A stretch of DNA of 64,000 nt from an uncultured Bacteroidales bacterium. Its GTDB lineage: Bacteria > Bacteroidota > Bacteroidia > Bacteroidales > P3. The stretch is taken from assembly GCA_949291555.1 (NCBI GenBank), contig CASEWE010000003.1, positions 1 through 64,000 on the forward strand. The letters are read 5' to 3'. The notes below the pieces were generated by a model. The model saw nothing but the letters and a program-made list of their open reading frames with translations. It did no database searches and was not told the origin of the DNA. Below are positions 9,149-19,053 of the stretch, one piece after another. The translations under genes were made by a program, and so were the position numbers. Positions within the stretch are counted from its first letter, which is position 1; every line of letters begins with the position of its first letter.

Positions 9149-10417
9149 CTACCCTTTCAACACCAGCTGCACGGCATGCCGGGTCCGCTGTTCGAGCAGC
9201 ACTTCCCGCCCGCCGGCAATCTGATCGATTACCGGCTGGGTATGATGCCGTATCGTGACCAGTTCCAAGTCCCGGTTGAACCGGCAATCGTAACGGGCAG
9301 ACAACATGGACAAAGCAGCCTCCCAATCGCCGCGGTTCTGGTCCATGCAAACCGAAAAGCTCAGGGCGGAATTTTGCATAAGATTCACTTTCAATCCATT
9401 CTTCACAAAAATCCCGAAGATTTCCGAAAGATTGCCTTCCTCCACAAAAGAAAAGTCCTTCGGGTAAATCGAAAGCAGCATCTGTTCCCGCTTGCAAATG
9501 AAGGAAGGAATCTCGGTATTCCGGACGCCTTCCAAGCCTATCCAGGTTCCCGGCTCCTCCACATCGATGAAAGAACGCACATGCAAAGGGATATGCTTGT
9601 TCTGCAACGGCTTGATCGTCTTAGGATGGATAATGCTTGCCCCGAAATAGGCCAGTTCGGTGGCATCGTAATAGGAAATATAGTCCAGCTTGCGGGTATG
9701 GCTGAAATACTTCGGGTCGGCATTGAGCACCCCCGGAACGTCTTTCCAGATCGTCATCTTCCCGGCATCGAGGCAATAGGCAAAAACCGCGGCCGAATAA
9801 TCCGAGCCTTCCCGGCCCAATGTCACGGTCTTCCCATCCGGCCCGCAAGCGATGAACCCTTGCGTCAACGCTACCCGCAAGCCTTTTTCGAACACCTCCC
9901 CGACCGCCTTCCGTATCCTTTCCCCGGTAGGTTCCCACAACACCTTCCCTTCCCGGAAATGCCCGTCCGTGACCACGAGCTTGCTGGCATCCAGCTCCTC
10001 GTTGCCGATACCGGAAAATTCCAGATACTCGGAAATGATGCACGTGGAAAGACGTTCCCCGTAAGAGACGATCTTGTCGTAAGCCTCGTCGTAAGGCAGT
10101 TCCGCCAAGTTGCGGGTGTCTTGCACCAAGCGGGCGAAAAGGGCCTTCGTCTTTCCGTAGACCGGGTGGCCGGTATCGGGGAAAAGGCCTTGCAATATCT
10201 GCAAATGCGAGGCCATCACAGGCTTGAGGGTAAGCATCGCATCCGCTTCTCCCCTGTAGAAGGATTCCAATACCTTCTCCAAGGCATTCGTGGTTTTCCC
10301 CATGGCCGAAACCACCACGCAAGCGGGTTCGCCCAATTCGCTTTTCAAAATCCTGGCGACATTGCGTACCGCCCCGGCATCTTTCACCGAAGCCCCGCCG
10401 AACTTGCATACTTCCAT
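9149..10417 (-). CDS. lysC: Aspartokinase, monofunctional
   Basis: A 422-residue aspartate kinase, catalysing the first step from aspartate to lysine, methionine and threonine. The amino-acid-kinase fold starts with KFGGASV (5-11), followed by VVVSAMGK and the substrate region TLGREGSDYSAA. C-terminal ACT-like domains (from about residue 300) would bind feedback effectors. There is no homoserine dehydrogenase extension, so it is monofunctional. It follows the YfcC-type transporter after 9 bases and is probably the third gene of the murB-folC operon. Confidence 0.93.
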   Translation of the reverse strand: MEVCKFGGASVKDAGAVRNVARILKSELGEPACVVVSAMGKTTNALEKVLESFYRGEADAMLTLKPVMASHLQILQGLFPDTGHPVYGKTKALFARLVQDTRNLAELPYDEAYDKIVSYGERLSTCIISEYLEFSGIGNEELDASKLVVTDGHFREGKVLWEPTGERIRKAVGEVFEKGLRVALTQGFIACGPDGKTVTLGREGSDYSAAVFAYCLDAGKMTIWKDVPGVLNADPKYFSHTRKLDYISYYDATELAYFGASIIHPKTIKPLQNKHIPLHVRSFIDVEEPGTWIGLEGVRNTEIPSFICKREQMLLSIYPKDFSFVEEGNLSEIFGIFVKNGLKVNLMQNSALSFSVCMDQNRGDWEAALSMLSARYDCRFNRDLELVTIRHHTQPVIDQIAGGREVLLEQRTRHAVQLVLKG

Positions 10418-10426
10418 TTCTGCTTC

Positions 10427-12037
10427 CTAAAATCCGTTAAACGAATAAAACAATGTGGGCAAAATCAAAACGAAGCCCAGTCCTATCAGGAACAATATGA
10501 ATTTCCAAATCCACTTGAACCACACCGCGTAAGGAATCCGGGCCACGCCCAAGACGCCTAACAGCACGCCCGAGACAGGCGTAATCATGTTGGTGAACCC
10601 ATCGCCGAACTGGAAAGCCATGACGGTTGTCTGGCGCGAAATATGGATCAAGTCGGCGAACTGGCTCATGATCGGCATCGTCAACGCCGCTTTCGCGCTG
10701 CCGGAAGGCATCACCAAGTTAAGGCATGTCTGGAAAAGGTACATGGCGCCCACCGAAGCCGCTTCCCCCATTTGCGCCATTGCCACGGATACCCCATGCA
10801 GAATGGTATCGATCACCTTTCCCTGCTGCAAGACGAAGATAATCCCGCTGGCAAGCCCGATCACCATGGCCGGAACGAGAATGTCCTTCACCCCGTCCAG
10901 GAAAAGCGACAAGACCTTGTCCAGCCCATTGCCGGCAGCGAAACCGGAACAGAGCCCCATAGCCAGGAACAAAGCCGAAATTTCCATGATGTACCACCCG
11001 TAGCCCAATACGCCGACAACCAGGTAAATCACCGTGAACAGCAACAGGTGCATATTGAAGGCCGCCACCGAGCGGCGGACGGCCCAAAAGCCGCTCGCCC
11101 CGTACAGAATGGCAAGGAACGGCAAGGCAAACGTTCCGAAAGCCGTTTCCCCGATCCGGATGGTGGTATGCGGGAAAGCGAACGCGAAAGCCGCTTGAAC
11201 CAAGAGCAGGAATCCATAGACCGCGTACCGGGATTTCCCTTTCCCGCTAACGGATGCGGACGAAATACCCGTTTCCTCCCGCGATTCCAATGCCCTTTCC
11301 CGCCAATAGGCATCCAGTTCGTAAACCGGCGAGAAGCGGGGATTCCGCTTCACTTTGCGTGCGTACCACAACACGAAAACCACCGCCACAAGCGTGAGGA
11401 CTACCCAGCAAAGCACCCGGTACTCCAAGCCCGAAAACAGCGGCAAGCCGGCTATTCCTTGCGCGATCCCGATCGTGAACGGGTTGAGCATGGCCCCGGC
11501 GAACCCCACATGGGCCGCAAGATAAGAAACCGCCACGCCGGTAAGGGAGTCGTAGCCCATGGAAACGGCCATCGGGACAAAGACGATAATGAATGCTATC
11601 GTTTCCTCGCTCATCCCGAAAACGGCTCCGAACAAACTGAACATCACCATCACAAGGGCCAGCACCACCGAGTCGACATCGATCCGGCGCAAGCCTTTCC
11701 GCGTGCTGCAGCGCCGGATAAAGGCCACGAAGGAAGCGACTCCCTTGTCGATCGCTTTCGTGCTGTTCAAGATCCAGAACGCCCCCCCCACCATCAGGAC
11801 AAAGACGATGATATCCGCCTTGTCGACGAAGCCTTCGTACAAAGCGAACAAGACCGAATACGTCTGCGGGCTTGGATCGACATAACGAAACGAACCATCC
11901 ACGACCACTTCCCGCTCGACCCCGTCGTAAAGGCGGGTCTCCCGCAGATATTCCCCGCCCGGAATAATCCAAGTCAGGACTGCCGCCGCTAAGATCAGGT
12001 AGCACACCAAGGTGAATGTTCCAGGAATCCTTTTCAT
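10427..12037 (-). CDS. YfcC family membrane carrier (DcuC/C4-dicarboxylate or arginine-ornithine antiporter-like)
   Basis: A 536-residue polytopic membrane protein with about 12 hydrophobic helices. The start (IPGTFTLVCYLILAAAVLTW, IIPGGEY) and the GKVIDTILHGVSVAMAQMGE, MPSGSAKAALTMPIM and DGFTNMITPVSG motifs are characteristic of the YfcC family, related to DcuC carriers. The transported compound is not defined for most members. It sits 4 bases after murB-folC and 9 bases before lysC on the same strand. A link to amino acid supply is plausible but inferred. Confidence 0.85.
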   Translation of the reverse strand: MKRIPGTFTLVCYLILAAAVLTWIIPGGEYLRETRLYDGVEREVVVDGSFRYVDPSPQTYSVLFALYEGFVDKADIIVFVLMVGGAFWILNSTKAIDKGVASFVAFIRRCSTRKGLRRIDVDSVVLALVMVMFSLFGAVFGMSEETIAFIIVFVPMAVSMGYDSLTGVAVSYLAAHVGFAGAMLNPFTIGIAQGIAGLPLFSGLEYRVLCWVVLTLVAVVFVLWYARKVKRNPRFSPVYELDAYWRERALESREETGISSASVSGKGKSRYAVYGFLLLVQAAFAFAFPHTTIRIGETAFGTFALPFLAILYGASGFWAVRRSVAAFNMHLLLFTVIYLVVGVLGYGWYIMEISALFLAMGLCSGFAAGNGLDKVLSLFLDGVKDILVPAMVIGLASGIIFVLQQGKVIDTILHGVSVAMAQMGEAASVGAMYLFQTCLNLVMPSGSAKAALTMPIMSQFADLIHISRQTTVMAFQFGDGFTNMITPVSGVLLGVLGVARIPYAVWFKWIWKFILFLIGLGFVLILPTLFYSFNGF

Positions 12038-12041
12038 CTCT

Positions 12042-14348
12042 TCAACATATTTCAGCCACGACGAAAGTGCTTCCGCCCACGTAAATCAAGTCCCGGGCCT
12101 TGGCCTGGCTGCGGGCTTCGGCCAAAGCCGCCTGCACGGACGGGTAAACCTTCCCTTTCAATCCAAAAGATTCGGCTTTCTGCTGCAAAAGCCGGGCATC
12201 CAAAGCCCGCTCCTGAGGAGCCTGGCAAAAATAATAAGCCGCCGAGCGCGGAAGCAGGCCGAGTATGGCATCGATATCCTTGTCTTTTACCATGCCCCAG
12301 ACTATGTGAAGCCGCTGGTAGGGAATTTTTGAAATCTGCTGCAGCACCAAGCGGATGCCGGCCTCGTTATGCCCGGTATCGCAATAGGCCAGCGGAGACA
12401 CCCCTATCCGTTGCCACCTCCCCGACAAGCCGGTCCGGGAGGCGGCATGAGCAAGCCCTTCCCGGATAGCCTGATCGGGAATATCGTAAGTCTTGCGCAA
12501 CTGATCCAAAGCGCAGAGGCAGCTGACTATGTTCTTGCATTCGTACGTATCGCCCATCAAGTCGCACGAAAGCCCCGTCAAGTACGGCTCTCCGTATTTG
12601 CAAGCATCGAAAGTGAACGAAAGCCCGTCGTTCCGCACATTCTGCAAGGTGAACACCGTATCGGCATAGGTAATCGCGGAACGGCATTCCTTTGCTTTCC
12701 GATCGAACACCATGCGGGTCTGAATCTGGCTTTCCCCTATCACTACCGGCGTTCCCGGCTTGATGATCCCGGCTTTTTCCTCGGCGATTCTCGCCAAGGT
12801 GTCGCCCAGGAACTGCATGTGATCCATGCTTATATTCGTAATAAGGGAAAGCTCGGGGCTTATGACATTGGTCGAATCCAGCCTTCCGCCCATCCCGACC
12901 TCGACAATGGCCATGTCCACCCTTTGGCGGGCAAAATAATCGAAAGCCATCGCAACCGTCATCTCGAAAAAGGAAGATTTCACCTTGCGGAACAATTCCT
13001 CGTGTTCCTGGTAGAAATCCACCACTTCCTCCTTGGATATCTCCTCTCCGTTGATACGGATCCGCTCCCGGAAATCGCGCAAATGGGGCGAAGTGTACAA
13101 GCCGGTCTTGTAACCGGCCGCCTGGAATACCGAAGCCAGCATGTGCGCGCAGGAACCTTTCCCGTTGGTCCCTGCCACATGAACGCTCCGGAACTTCCGG
13201 AAAGGCTCGTTCAAGGCCGACATCAACTTCAAGGTATTGTTCAAGTCCGGCTTGTAGGCTGCCGCCCCGATCCGCTGGAACATGGGCAGGCTCCGGAACA
13301 TTTTCCCGAGGATTTCCTCGTAGCGCATATCGGCCTGCCGCTCCTTCCCGTTGACAACGCACACTTCCGGTTCGAGCTCCACCCAGAACTTCTTCCGGAC
13401 GCTTTCCCGCACCCTCGCGGCCAGATCCCAAATATCTTCCCCTGTCGCATTGCCGTAATTGACCAGGACCAACGGCTGTTTCCCGTATACTCCGGCATCC
13501 CCTTCCCGATAGCCTTTCCATCCGCATTGCTCGATGAGCCAGGCGGCGGAAAGCTTTACTTTTTTTCCGGAAACATGACCGGGAATGCCCGGATAAGACT
13601 TTTCCAGAACCGAATAACGGCTGGCGTCTACCGCAGGATTCGTGAAAAAGCTCCCGACACTGCCTATCTGGCCGGGTTCCGGCAATTTCATCCTCCGCAA
13701 TCCCTCTATCCGCAAAGCAATGGCTTCCTGATCGGGGATACCGTCTTTTGCCAGATCCCGGAGCCCTTCGTATTCCAGGCAAGGGGAAGCCGCCTTGGAA
13801 AGGGACAATACGGCCGACCACACGATATACCGTTCCTGGTCCTTGAAACGGCTTCCCCGGTAACGGTAGCCGCACTCCTTCACCGGAACCTCCCCGAATT
13901 TTCCCTCCACCGTGTCGAAAAACTCCACACGCTCCACAAGCTGTGCTATCTCAACGCCGTAAGCGCCCATGTTCTGCGCCACGGCTCCGCCTACGCTTCC
14001 GGGTATGCCGGAGAGGTTCTCGGCCCCCCACCATTTCTCCTGCAAGCTGAGCCGGACAAAGTCCGTCCATTTTTCCCCGGCTTGCACGCGGACTTGCACC
14101 CTCCGTTCGTCTTCGCCCGTCACTTCTATTCCCCGGTTGGCTATCCGCACGACCAAGCCGGGGTAATCGCCCACGAAAAGGGTATTGCTCCCCCCGCCTA
14201 AGAAGAAACGGGGAATTCCCGCGAACTCCGCATCCGAGAGCAAGGCTTGGATTTCCTCTTTCGTTCCCGCTTCGGCAAAGAACCTGCAAGAGGCATCCAC
14301 CCCCATGGTCGTAAGGGACTGCAAAGGCCAGTTCTCTTTGATTTCCAT
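12042..14348 (-). CDS. murB-folC: MurB-FolC fusion: UDP-N-acetylenolpyruvoylglucosamine reductase and folylpolyglutamate synthase
   Basis: A single 768-residue frame holding two complete enzymes. Residues 1-335 are type I MurB, the FAD enzyme making UDP-MurNAc: FLGGGSNTLF (49-58), YRYRGS (161-166), catalytic S233 in GSFFTNP and the LEPEV acid motif (325-329). Residues 341-768 are FolC, the ATP-dependent glutamate ligase acting on folates: AGTNGKGS P-loop (392-399), YTSPHL, EVGMGGRLDSTNV and a GGSTFVVAEI end. There is no stop between them. M341 (position 13328) aligns with the usual FolC start and has AAGGAG 12 bases upstream, so a separate internal FolC start is possible. The pathways are unrelated (peptidoglycan and folate). 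Confidence 0.9.
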   Translation of the reverse strand: MEIKENWPLQSLTTMGVDASCRFFAEAGTKEEIQALLSDAEFAGIPRFFLGGGSNTLFVGDYPGLVVRIANRGIEVTGEDERRVQVRVQAGEKWTDFVRLSLQEKWWGAENLSGIPGSVGGAVAQNMGAYGVEIAQLVERVEFFDTVEGKFGEVPVKECGYRYRGSRFKDQERYIVWSAVLSLSKAASPCLEYEGLRDLAKDGIPDQEAIALRIEGLRRMKLPEPGQIGSVGSFFTNPAVDASRYSVLEKSYPGIPGHVSGKKVKLSAAWLIEQCGWKGYREGDAGVYGKQPLVLVNYGNATGEDIWDLAARVRESVRKKFWVELEPEVCVVNGKERQADMRYEEILGKMFRSLPMFQRIGAAAYKPDLNNTLKLMSALNEPFRKFRSVHVAGTNGKGSCAHMLASVFQAAGYKTGLYTSPHLRDFRERIRINGEEISKEEVVDFYQEHEELFRKVKSSFFEMTVAMAFDYFARQRVDMAIVEVGMGGRLDSTNVISPELSLITNISMDHMQFLGDTLARIAEEKAGIIKPGTPVVIGESQIQTRMVFDRKAKECRSAITYADTVFTLQNVRNDGLSFTFDACKYGEPYLTGLSCDLMGDTYECKNIVSCLCALDQLRKTYDIPDQAIREGLAHAASRTGLSGRWQRIGVSPLAYCDTGHNEAGIRLVLQQISKIPYQRLHIVWGMVKDKDIDAILGLLPRSAAYYFCQAPQERALDARLLQQKAESFGLKGKVYPSVQAALAEARSQAKARDLIYVGGSTFVVAEIC

Positions 14349-14410
14349 TTATAAGTTTTGGTTTTTTGGTTTTGGTCCATCGTCCCCGAGCCGGGGCGAA
14401 CACAAGCCTT

Positions 14411-17338
14411 TCAACTGCATGCGCCGGCTGCCTCCTGCAACTTCGAACGCAAGTATTTGCCCGTATAGGAGGCCTTGACAGCCGGCAAACCCTCCGGCAC
14501 GCCTTCGTACAAGATCCTTCCCCCCTTTTCGCCCCCTTCCGGCCCCATGTCGATAATCCAATCGGCGCTTTTGATGATATCCAGCTGATGCTCGATGACC
14601 ACGACCGTGTGCCCGCGCCCGATAAGCGCGTCGAAAGCGGATTTCAACTTGGCAATATCGTGAAAATGCAAGCCTGTGGTAGGTTCATCGAAAATAAAAA
14701 GCACGTGCCCTTTATCCTCGGCCCTTCCCCTGCAAAGGAAATAGGCCAGTTTCACCCGTTGCGCCTCGCCTCCCGAAAGGCTGTTCGAAGATTGCCCCAA
14801 ATGCAAATAGCCCAAGCCTACTTCCTGCAGGATCTTCAATTTGGACCGCAACCGCTTCACCGTGGTTTCGGGCGCGTCTTCCGGAAAAAATTCCAAAGCC
14901 TCGTCCACCGTCATTTCCAGCACATCGGCTATATTCTTGCCGAGATACTTGATTTCGAGGACCTCGTCCTTGAAACGTTTCCCGTGGCAATGCTCGCAGG
15001 CAAGGTAAAGATCGGCCATGAACTGCATCTCCACCTTGATCGTCCCCTCGCCTTGGCAGGCTTCGCAACGCCCGCCTTCCATGTTGAACGAAAAGAAGCC
15101 CGGGGTATACAAGCGTTTTTTCGCCAAAGGCTGGGAGGCGAACAATTCCCGTATGTCGTCGAAAGCTTTGACATACGTTACCGGATTGGAACGGCTCGAC
15201 CGCCCGATCGGGTGCTGGTCGACCAATTCCACCCCTTCCAGCAGGCTTATATCCCCTTCCAATTTCCTGTACTTCGTTCCGCCCCCCCCTTGGTAAGTAC
15301 CCAAGGCCCGTTGCAAAGCCGGGTAGAGCGATTGACGGATAAGGGATGTCTTGCCCGAACCGCTCACGCCGGTCACGACCGTCATGACATTCAACGGAAT
15401 GGTCACATCCACCTCCTTGAGGTTGTTCTGCCGCACGCCCTGCAAGCGTATGCTCCGGGTCCAGGAACGACGCGCGGAAGGGACTTCTATCTTTAATTCA
15501 CCTCGCAAATATTTGGCTGTTAGGCTATTGCCAGACTCCAACATTTCCTCCGGCGTTCCGGCAAAGACAATTTCCCCGCCTTCCCGTCCGGCCAAAGGAC
15601 CCACATCGACAATGTAATCGGCCGACAACATCACCGATTCATCGTGCTCGACCACGATGACCGTATTTCCTAGATCGCGGAGCTGCTTGATTACCTGGAT
15701 CAGATGATCCGTATCGCGGGGATGGAGCCCTATGCTGGGCTCATCGAGTATGTAAAGCGACCCCACCAAAGCGCTTCCCAAGGAATTGGCCAGATAAATA
15801 CGCTGGCTTTCCCCGCCCGACAAGGAAGCCGAAGCCCGGTTCAGGCTCAGGTACGAAAGCCCCACGTTCCTGAGATACTCCAGCCGGTTGCGGATTTCGG
15901 CAAGCATGCGCGCGGCCACGACCCGCTCGTGCGCGGTCAGCCGGAGATTCTCGAAAAACCGCGACAGCTCGTCCACCTGCATGGCCACCAGCTGGGAAAT
16001 GCTTTTCCCGCCCACTTTCACGTACTCCGCATCGGAACGGAGGCGCGTGCCATGGCAATCCGGGCAAGGCGTCTTTCCCTTGTAGCGGGCTGCCATGACA
16101 CGGTATTGGATTTTATAAGAATTCTTCGCGATGAAATCGAAACAATCGTAAATTCCCTTGGCAAAACGCCCTCCCTTCCACAAAATGGATTTTTCCTGGC
16201 TCGTAAGTTCCTTGTACGGCCTATGGATCGGGAAATTCTCCCGTTCCGCGTACTTGACGAATTCCTTTTTCCACTCGCTCATCTTCTCTCCCCGCCAGCA
16301 AGCGACAGCATCTTCGTAAACCGACAAGGAGGGATCGGGTATGACCAGCTCCTCGCTTACGCCGACCACCGTCCCGATGCCTTCACAGGTCTTGCAGGCC
16401 CCGTACGGATTATTGAAGCTGAAGAAATTCGGGCTCGGCTTGACGAAAGAAATCCCATCCATTTCCAGCTTGTTGGAAAATTCCAGGAAACGCGAACGCC
16501 CGCCGGGCGACGACAATTCCAGGCAGCAACGCCCGCTCCCGGCATGGAAAGCCGTCTGCACCGAATCGAAAATCCGGGAATAGAACTCCCCGTTTTCCGC
16601 TTCCTTGTGAACGACCAAACGGTCCACCAGCAAATAGAGGCCCTCCAAACTGTCCTGGTCCCCCACCTCATCCAGACCGACCACGACCGAACGTCCCGCA
16701 TCCTCCCGGCAAACCCTGTACAAACGGCTGAAACCGCTTTTGGCAAGCAGCCCGGCAAATCCGGAAACCGGCATTCCTTCGGGTTTCACCAAGGGAGCCA
16801 GAAGGTAAAGGCGGGTGCCTTCCTGCAAAGAGACAGCGAAATCGGCCACATTCCCTACCGAGTGACGGCGGACTTCCCGTCCGGAAACCGGAGAAAAGAT
16901 CCTCCCGATCCGGGCGTACAGCAATTTCAGGTATTCGTAAATCTCGGTTACCGTCCCCACCGTGGAACGGGGATTGAAATTGATGGTTTTCTGCTCGATG
17001 GCAATAGCCGGGGAAATGCCTTCCACAAAATCCACCTCCGGCTTCCCCATCCGGCCCAGGAATTGCCGGGCATAGGAACTTAGGCTTTCCACGTAACGCC
17101 GCTGGCCCTCCGCATACAAGGTATCGAACACCAGGGACGACTTGCCCGAACCGGAAAGGCCGGTGACGACCACCAATTTGCCGGACGGGAAGCATACATC
17201 GATATTCTTCAGGTTATTGACCCTCACCCCGCGCAAGACGATGCGCCTTCCTTCCTCCTGGGCCGGAAGGCGGGATTCCCGCGCAGGGTCTTCCTTGCGT
17301 CTTCTCCCCTTGGCTTTTTCTTTCTCCTTTTCCAACAT
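14411..17338 (-). CDS. uvrA: Excinuclease ABC subunit UvrA
   Basis: A 975-residue UvrA, the damage-recognition ATPase of nucleotide excision repair, with two ABC modules. Module 1 has Walker A GLSGSGKSS (60-68), signature LSGGESQRIYLANSLG and Walker B LYILDEPSIGL. Module 2 has GVSGSGKTS, LSGGEAQRVKLA and FIFDEPTTGL. The C-terminal zinc module is intact (CEACQGEG, then CEHCHG). The N-terminal zinc module keeps only CKTCEG; the partner CxxC expected about 25 residues earlier is missing. ATG 17338 is chosen over the in-frame GTG 17344. Ahead of the first ABC module is a 30-residue charged N-terminal extension. Confidence 0.95.
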   Translation of the reverse strand: MLEKEKEKAKGRRRKEDPARESRLPAQEEGRRIVLRGVRVNNLKNIDVCFPSGKLVVVTGLSGSGKSSLVFDTLYAEGQRRYVESLSSYARQFLGRMGKPEVDFVEGISPAIAIEQKTINFNPRSTVGTVTEIYEYLKLLYARIGRIFSPVSGREVRRHSVGNVADFAVSLQEGTRLYLLAPLVKPEGMPVSGFAGLLAKSGFSRLYRVCREDAGRSVVVGLDEVGDQDSLEGLYLLVDRLVVHKEAENGEFYSRIFDSVQTAFHAGSGRCCLELSSPGGRSRFLEFSNKLEMDGISFVKPSPNFFSFNNPYGACKTCEGIGTVVGVSEELVIPDPSLSVYEDAVACWRGEKMSEWKKEFVKYAERENFPIHRPYKELTSQEKSILWKGGRFAKGIYDCFDFIAKNSYKIQYRVMAARYKGKTPCPDCHGTRLRSDAEYVKVGGKSISQLVAMQVDELSRFFENLRLTAHERVVAARMLAEIRNRLEYLRNVGLSYLSLNRASASLSGGESQRIYLANSLGSALVGSLYILDEPSIGLHPRDTDHLIQVIKQLRDLGNTVIVVEHDESVMLSADYIVDVGPLAGREGGEIVFAGTPEEMLESGNSLTAKYLRGELKIEVPSARRSWTRSIRLQGVRQNNLKEVDVTIPLNVMTVVTGVSGSGKTSLIRQSLYPALQRALGTYQGGGGTKYRKLEGDISLLEGVELVDQHPIGRSSRSNPVTYVKAFDDIRELFASQPLAKKRLYTPGFFSFNMEGGRCEACQGEGTIKVEMQFMADLYLACEHCHGKRFKDEVLEIKYLGKNIADVLEMTVDEALEFFPEDAPETTVKRLRSKLKILQEVGLGYLHLGQSSNSLSGGEAQRVKLAYFLCRGRAEDKGHVLFIFDEPTTGLHFHDIAKLKSAFDALIGRGHTVVVIEHQLDIIKSADWIIDMGPEGGEKGGRILYEGVPEGLPAVKASYTGKYLRSKLQEAAGACS

Positions 17339-17404
17339 AGGCACGAATACAAAAACTTTCCGCCCCTCGGCATGCGGTTCCCCTCTGCAGGGAGGATTGC
17401 GAAT

Positions 17405-17593
17405 TTACGATTTTTCCCGGGTTTCCTCCTGGAACGAACGCAAGCAACCGGCACAAAGACATTGCCGAGGATACTTTTCTTTCAAATACGAAACCGCTTT
17501 TTCCGGCAAAACGATTCCCGAACAAGCGCAACGGCCCGGTTCCTCGCTCCGGCATTCGAAACACCGGCCGCAACGCGGACAAATCTTTTCCAT
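17405..17593 (-). CDS. Small cysteine-rich CWC family protein
   Basis: A 62-residue protein with nine cysteines: ICPRCGRCFEC near the start, RCAC, then CLCAGCLRSF. This arrangement, with Gly-Arg after the first CxxC and a CLCxxC tail, matches the cysteine-rich CWC family of short putative metal-binding proteins in Bacteroidota and Proteobacteria. The role is unknown. The ATG at 17593 or the adjacent one at 17596 can start it. It lies 66 bases upstream of uvrA on the same strand. Confidence 0.75.
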   Translation of the reverse strand: MEKICPRCGRCFECRSEEPGRCACSGIVLPEKAVSYLKEKYPRQCLCAGCLRSFQEETREKS

Positions 17594-17699
17594 CATCCTG
17601 CCCGTTTTTCTCCTCCGGTCCGAATACGAGGCTCTTCTTCCCCGCCCCGCACCCATGCCGGGACATATCCGGCGCAAGCCCGTCCCGCGCCCGCGACAC

Positions 17700-18893
17700 C
17701 TATCCTTTGACGATTTTCAGTATCCAGCGGCCGTAACGCAGCAGGTAGATTCCCGGCTGCAAACGGTCCATGGCAAGCTCCTGCCTCCCTTTCGCCTCGA
17801 AGCGCGAAACGCAGCGCCCGGCCATGTCGAGCACCTCGATGGAACCCTCGCCGCAAGCCGCCGCCGGCAAGAGTTCCACCTGCAAGCTTTCCTTGCACGG
17901 ATTGGGCCAGGCCCGCAAAGGGTTCTCCTCCAAAGAAGCCGCAGCGGAAAGGGACAGCGGCTGCCCGATCGGCTCTATCCCGGCAAATTCGGTGGAAGTT
18001 TCCCCAACGCCTCCGCCCACTTGCTGGTTCATGGCGCAAACCACCCGGACGAAATCGATGCTTTCCAATCCGGCCGGATTCCCATCGGAATCTACCGCCC
18101 AGTCCAAATCGATATTGCTTCCTTCCGAATTATTGGGATGATTGTCCGCATAACCCCATCCGTAAGAAAAAAGGATCCATTGCCCGCCGCCTGCCGCATT
18201 TTCCATCCACCGGGCATTTCCGGCAAGGCATGTCCCGGTAAACGCCAGGGAATCACCCGAGAGCCACAACGGGAAATACGTAGGCTGCGGATGCGTTTCC
18301 ATCCGGTAAACGAACCCGCTCCCGCCCCGGTTGTCCCGCCAAGGTATGTCCGCTTGGATGGAATCCGGCAAATAATACGTCACGGCGTAATCCCGCCTTG
18401 TCCCGCTATCCTGCATGGCCGATCCGGCAATCTCGTACCAGGCGTCATCGGGAAGGCCGTTCCCGTTATCATCCCGGCTCACCCAGATCACGCCCGGTTC
18501 CGCGCTTCCTCCCGGAGTACCGGACATGTCCGGAGTGAAAGCTGGATTATAGAAAGCATTCCCGTACACTTTGAAATCAGCGCCCGGCACGTTGACGATC
18601 GAAGCGGCCATCCGCACCGTGATCTCCCCGCCGAAACCGCCCAACGACACCAAATAGGAAAAAGGAAGTTCCTCCATGGCCGCGTTCAATTGCCGGCATA
18701 CCTGGCTTTCCGTCAGACCGCCCGCATCCTGGCCGGGTTCCAAGTACTGCCTGTAATCGATAAACTGGCCGGGAGCGGGACGATAGCCCACTACGGAAAA
18801 AGGCAATTGCGCCAAGGCTTTTCCCCACGGGAAAACGGAAAGCCCCAGCATGGACAGGAAAAAAGACAAGCGGGAAAACAGATGCCGGTTCAT
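17700..18893 (-). CDS. T9SS type A sorting-domain secreted protein
   Basis: A 397-residue secreted protein. The signal peptide ends near residue 30 (KALAQ). The body has a cell-surface-protein pattern (YRPAPGQF, VYGNAFYNP, WYEIAGSA) seen in Bacteroidota exported proteins of unknown function. The last 80 or so residues form a type IX secretion C-terminal domain: AWPNPCKESLQVEL, VLDMAGRCV and LQPGIYLLRY. This implies passage through the T9SS to the surface or medium. ATG 18893 gives a good signal peptide; the frame runs further upstream without protein character. Confidence 0.8.
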   Translation of the reverse strand: MNRHLFSRLSFFLSMLGLSVFPWGKALAQLPFSVVGYRPAPGQFIDYRQYLEPGQDAGGLTESQVCRQLNAAMEELPFSYLVSLGGFGGEITVRMAASIVNVPGADFKVYGNAFYNPAFTPDMSGTPGGSAEPGVIWVSRDDNGNGLPDDAWYEIAGSAMQDSGTRRDYAVTYYLPDSIQADIPWRDNRGGSGFVYRMETHPQPTYFPLWLSGDSLAFTGTCLAGNARWMENAAGGGQWILFSYGWGYADNHPNNSEGSNIDLDWAVDSDGNPAGLESIDFVRVVCAMNQQVGGGVGETSTEFAGIEPIGQPLSLSAAASLEENPLRAWPNPCKESLQVELLPAAACGEGSIEVLDMAGRCVSRFEAKGRQELAMDRLQPGIYLLRYGRWILKIVKG

Positions 18894-19045
18894 GCGGATA
18901 AAATTTTGCAAAGAAACAAAACCTGCACAAACCGCACAACCCGGGAGCGCAGCAACGGAGACGGACCTCCCGGATGAAACACCGGCATGCAGGGAGCCGG
19001 CAAGCATCCTTCCAATAGCGTAAAAACGTGTTATCGGAAAAATCT

Positions 19046-19053
19046 TATCTTTG
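19046..19053 (+). promoter_or_regulatory. -7 promoter element for topA
   Basis: TATCTTTG matches TAnnTTTG about 127 bases before the topA ATG. No TTG is evident at the -33 spacing. Confidence 0.5.
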
